DNA of 9,361 nucleotides from Bacteroidota bacterium (GTDB taxonomy: Bacteria > Bacteroidota > Bacteroidia > Bacteroidales > WCHB1-69). Position numbers and translations under genes: made by a program. The DNA is taken from positions 1-9,361 of the forward strand of contig JAEWNB010000080.1 of NCBI GenBank assembly GCA_023392945.1, written 5' to 3'. Shown here one piece after another: positions 7,465 to 9,361 of this stretch (position 1 is its first letter; the number at the start of each line of letters is the position of its first letter). The notes beneath the pieces are model-generated. The model saw only the letters and a list, made by a program, of their open reading frames with translations, did not search any database and was not told where the DNA came from.

Positions 7465-7630
7465 TTGGGTGTTCCGGCTCGCTACACTCGCTGTAGGGTT
7501 TTGGACATGAAAAATTGGAATTGTTTGTAGAGACGCAAGATTTTGCGTCTCTACGGGCATTGTTATGCCGCTCTCTTTGCTCCAAAGCCCTCGCCTTTGC
7601 GTGGTTTTCGCTGCAATCTTTTAGGTTTGT
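7465..7630. repeat. Probable dispersed palindromic (REP/MITE-like) element, composite
   Basis: The block starts at GGGTGTTCCGGCTCGC (from 7467) and ends near CGCTGCAATCTTTTAGG (to 7625). It contains hairpins CTACA-(5)-TGTAG at 7482-7496, the long perfect hairpin at 7527-7554, and CTTTG-(3)-CAAAG at 7575-7587. CTCGCT occurs twice within 15 bp (7478-7492). The GC-rich, non-coding, palindrome-rich character inside AT-rich DNA is typical of non-autonomous repeat elements. From memory, its opening GGGTGTTCC and closing TTTTCGCTGCAATC resemble a repeat family scattered through Bacteroidota genomes. Only one copy is in the window, so repetition cannot be shown here, and the ends are approximate. Confidence 0.45.
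7527..7554. repeat. Perfect 12-bp-stem hairpin (GTAGAGACGCAA)
   Basis: GTAGAGACGCAA (7527-7538) is followed by a GATT loop and the exact reverse complement TTGCGTCTCTAC (7543-7554). A perfect 12-bp stem is far beyond chance for this spacing. No T-run follows on either strand, so it is not a standard intrinsic terminator, although it could protect the 3' end of the iorAB transcript. GTAGAGACG...CGTCTCTAC palindromes are, to my recollection, short dispersed repeats in Bacteroidota and cyanobacteria. Confidence 0.85.
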
Positions 7631-8029
7631 GGATCGATTTTTAATATTAAATAATGGAGGTAATTATTTTTAAAAATCAAATTTTTAATAATCCTGTTTT
7701 TTTCAAATTGTTCCGAAATTTTACTTTGTTAAGTGTTTGTTTTTGAATTATTTTTTCTATTTTTACTTATCATATTGGTTATTAGATGAATATTTTTTTA
7801 TTGAGAAATAGAATAATAAAAAATAATATTTTAAATTTGTTTCCTTACTTGATATGATTAAGTTTTTTTGTACTAAAATTTACTTTTTAAAAAACAATTA
7901 AAAACATTAATGATGGATAAGTGATCATGTTATATTAGGTAAATATAATATTCAGAAAAGAATTATTTTATCGGAATAAATCGCAAAATGACAATAAACA
8001 GAAGTAAGTATAGTAAAAATCAATAAATC

Positions 8030-8740
8030 ATGAAAAAAATTTTTAGTTTATTAGGGATTGTGCTCCTGTTTTTAAGTATTCCCGCTCATGCACAAAAATA
8101 TTATTTGGGTGTAGAGTCCGGATGTCATAAGGACGTTTATTCCCAATCAAACAATGATGCGGGAGATTTATATATTGGAATGGATATTCTGGCTGTGGTA
8201 GAAAACCTCTCTTTCAAAGTTATTTTCGATAATAATATTGAAATCGGAACCGGAATCGGGTACTACAATTACGGTATGGTTATAGGGGTAAAGGATATTT
8301 TTGCTTTCCATACGGGTTACGATGTATTATACAGAGCATTGAGTATTCCGCTACATATCGGATACCGTTATAAAATATTACCTGGATTTTATGTCGGATT
8401 CAATTCGGGGCTGGATTTTGATTTTTGTTTCCACGAGGATTCATATTCTTATGGTGCAGCTGGGACGACTCTCGAAGAAAATTATTATAGTATTTATTAT
8501 AATTCTTTAAAAAACAATTTTAATGTGTTAATCAGCAACAAAGTACAATTGCAATATGTTACAAAATTCAATATGGTAGTCGGTCTTTTTGGAGCTTACC
8601 ATGCCGGATTAAGAGATATGTGGGAATGTGACAATGCCACTTTTTCCATAAATTATGGTGAAAAAATCTACACTCCGACTATTACAACCAATGGCTCCTA
8701 TTGGAGTTTCGGAATAGAACTGGGATATATATTTAAGTAA
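8030..8740 (+). CDS. Exported protein, probable outer-membrane beta-barrel, function unknown
   Basis: This gene codes 236 residues. A typical signal peptide (MKKIFSLLGIVLLFLSIPAHA, cut before Q22) leads into a mature part of about 215 residues rich in Tyr, Gly, Phe and Asn. Alternating hydrophobic stretches occur, such as NIEIGTGIGYYNYGMVIGV, LHIGYRYKILPGFYVGFNSGLDF and MVVGLFGAYHAGL. It ends in WSFGIELGYIFK, an aromatic-rich last strand typical of small outer-membrane barrels. This fits the broad outer-membrane beta-barrel (PorT/OmpW-like) class of Bacteroidota, but I see no motif that defines a subfamily or substrate. It stands alone: the 578-bp gap lies upstream and a convergent antiporter gene lies downstream. 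The start is the only ATG that gives the signal peptide. A plain secreted beta-rich protein remains possible. Confidence 0.75.
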   Translation: MKKIFSLLGIVLLFLSIPAHAQKYYLGVESGCHKDVYSQSNNDAGDLYIGMDILAVVENLSFKVIFDNNIEIGTGIGYYNYGMVIGVKDIFAFHTGYDVLYRALSIPLHIGYRYKILPGFYVGFNSGLDFDFCFHEDSYSYGAAGTTLEENYYSIYYNSLKNNFNVLISNKVQLQYVTKFNMVVGLFGAYHAGLRDMWECDNATFSINYGEKIYTPTITTNGSYWSFGIELGYIFK

Positions 8741-8845
8741 AGTAAGGGTATAGTTATAGTATAAATTTAACTCGGTCGCATGTATTGAATATTTGAGACA
8801 ATTGTCCTAGAAGTATAGTCAGATTATTTCAAGACAAATTTTTAA
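8741..8845. other. Convergent intergenic region without a clear terminator
   Basis: These 105 bp separate the ends of two convergent genes. The only symmetry seen is the 10-bp palindrome GACAATTGTC (8797-8806). There is no GC-rich stem with a T-run on either strand, so transcription ends here are not explained by a visible intrinsic terminator. Confidence 0.4.
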
Positions 8846-9361
8846 CTATTCAAGTTTCTTCAATGGTAAAATGTTCTCTCCTGAAACAGAAAACAACTGC
8901 CCGGACTTGGTCACAACAAAATAATTCTCTCCGTATGAAACGTATGCCATGGTGTCTTTTATTTCAATTTTCATATCTCCCTTGGTCAGATTGGCTGCGT
9001 TATTAAAATAGTAAATTTCTTTTTTGGGAGCCATTGAGATGAAATCCTGTTGATTAACACCACAGAAGCCATTTTCTTTTTCATTATATTGAAAAAATCT
9101 GATCAGGGTGCTGTCCTTGATGCCTTGTGCATCCTGAATGAGATAAAAAGTATTGGAGTTCATATACTCTTTAACTCCATCTTGAGTAAAAACAATCTCT
9201 TTTGCTTCAACTGCAGTATGATCATCTCCCAAGGAAGAACGGATTCCTTTTTCCAAAATAAACGTTCCACAGCCTGCAAAATAACCTACTAAAGCAATCC
9301 AACTGATATGTTTTAAATACCAAATAAAATCTATTTTCTCCATTCCCATAACGGCAACACC
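8846..9361 (-). CDS. nhaD: NhaD-type Na+/H+ antiporter, C-terminal part with an extra domain (partial)
   Basis: The frame is open to the window edge, so the 5' end lies beyond 9361. The 171 visible residues begin GVAVMGMEKIDFIWYLKHIS, followed by the hydrophobic helix WIALVGYFAG. This matches the C-terminal end of NhaD-family sodium/proton antiporters, whose final segment reads GSAAGVAxMGMEKxDFxWY as I recall. The ATGs at 9347 and 9341 are therefore most likely internal methionines rather than starts. NhaD exports Na+ (or Li+) in exchange for protons at the inner membrane. Known members end soon after this helix. Here about 130 further residues follow (from about RSSLGDDHT to the TAG at 8846-8848), polar and apparently beta-rich (TFYLIQD, IRFFQYNE, MAYVSYGENYFVVTKSG), which I cannot assign to a family. 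The NhaD call rests on roughly 35 residues; the extension's function is unknown. Confidence 0.7.
   Translation of the reverse strand, partial: GVAVMGMEKIDFIWYLKHISWIALVGYFAGCGTFILEKGIRSSLGDDHTAVEAKEIVFTQDGVKEYMNSNTFYLIQDAQGIKDSTLIRFFQYNEKENGFCGVNQQDFISMAPKKEIYYFNNAANLTKGDMKIEIKDTMAYVSYGENYFVVTKSGQLFSVSGENILPLKKLE

Larger units (their letters stand above)
7452..8029. other. 578-bp intergenic gap: GC-richer repeat block, then AT-rich DNA
   Basis: No convincing gene is present. About 7465-7630 is clearly richer in GC than its surroundings and holds three small palindromes listed separately. From about 7631 to 8029 the sequence is very AT-rich with many T and A runs. A 9-bp inverted repeat (GATTTTTAA at 7636-7644 against TTAAAAATC at 7670-7678) is the only structure I saw there, and it may be chance. 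TAAATTTG at 7832-7839 (plus) fits the -7 consensus but has no -33 partner and would give a leader of about 190 nt to the gene at 8030. No U-tract terminator after iorB is evident. Confidence 0.6.

Noticed and set aside
7457..7469. CCC-T7-GGG as a terminator directly after iorB
   Set aside because: The stem is only 3 bp and the T-run sits in the loop rather than after the stem.
7256..7585. Minus-strand open frame of 109 codons over the iorB end and the repeat block
   Set aside because: It is antisense to iorB for over half its length and runs through the palindromic repeat. There is no start context or family resemblance.
7654..7746. Small plus-strand frame of about 30 codons starting ATGGAGGTAATT
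   Set aside because: Low-complexity Phe/Asn-rich translation in AT-rich DNA, with no promoter or conserved feature to support it.
9050..9292. Plus-strand open frame of 80 codons antisense to the antiporter gene
   Set aside because: It is the complementary shadow of the nhaD extension, with no signal, promoter or recognisable content.

Overview
The window is an AT-rich stretch of a chromosome from a member of Bacteroidota, most likely an anaerobic Bacteroidales-type organism. Four things point there. The PorZ-type gene belongs to the type IX secretion system (T9SS), which is confined to this phylum. Several intergenic regions carry the phylum-specific -7 promoter element TAnnTTTG. Shine-Dalgarno sites are generally absent. 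The RecO, RbfA, IorA and NhaD-like sequences also have a Bacteroidota character. IorAB suggests ferredoxin-linked amino-acid fermentation.

Left part, minus strand (about 1-5026), reading right to left: rbfA (30S maturation), a LolC/LolE-type FtsX-family permease that starts 3 nt after the rbfA stop and has no ATG, porZ (cell-surface T9SS component), recO (recombination mediator, 7 nt after porZ), then a gene with its own good promoter whose product is acidic and carries VAEEP pentapeptide repeats. The spacing suggests that rbfA, the permease, porZ and recO are largely co-transcribed. The last gene is cut by an in-frame TAA inside a ten-copy 15-bp tandem repeat that runs off the window edge.

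Middle part, plus strand (5215-7451): iorA and iorB, the two subunits of indolepyruvate:ferredoxin oxidoreductase, diverge from rbfA across a 188-bp region with one -7 element for each direction. IorA is the short form without a C-terminal ferredoxin domain.

Right part: 7452-8029 is a 578-bp gap without a convincing gene. Its first third is a GC-richer composite of small palindromes, including a perfect 12-bp-stem hairpin that looks like a dispersed repeat. The rest is very AT-rich. Next come an exported, probable outer-membrane beta-barrel protein of unknown role (8030-8740, plus) and, convergent with it, the 3' end of an NhaD-type Na+/H+ antiporter gene running off the right edge. That antiporter appears to carry an unusual soluble C-terminal extension of about 130 residues.

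Most of the window is ordinary core genome. I do not see a complete, obviously new multi-gene system. The items most worth a second look are the NhaD extension, the stop codon inside the pentapeptide repeat, the ATG-less permease coupled to rbfA, and the composite palindromic element after iorB.
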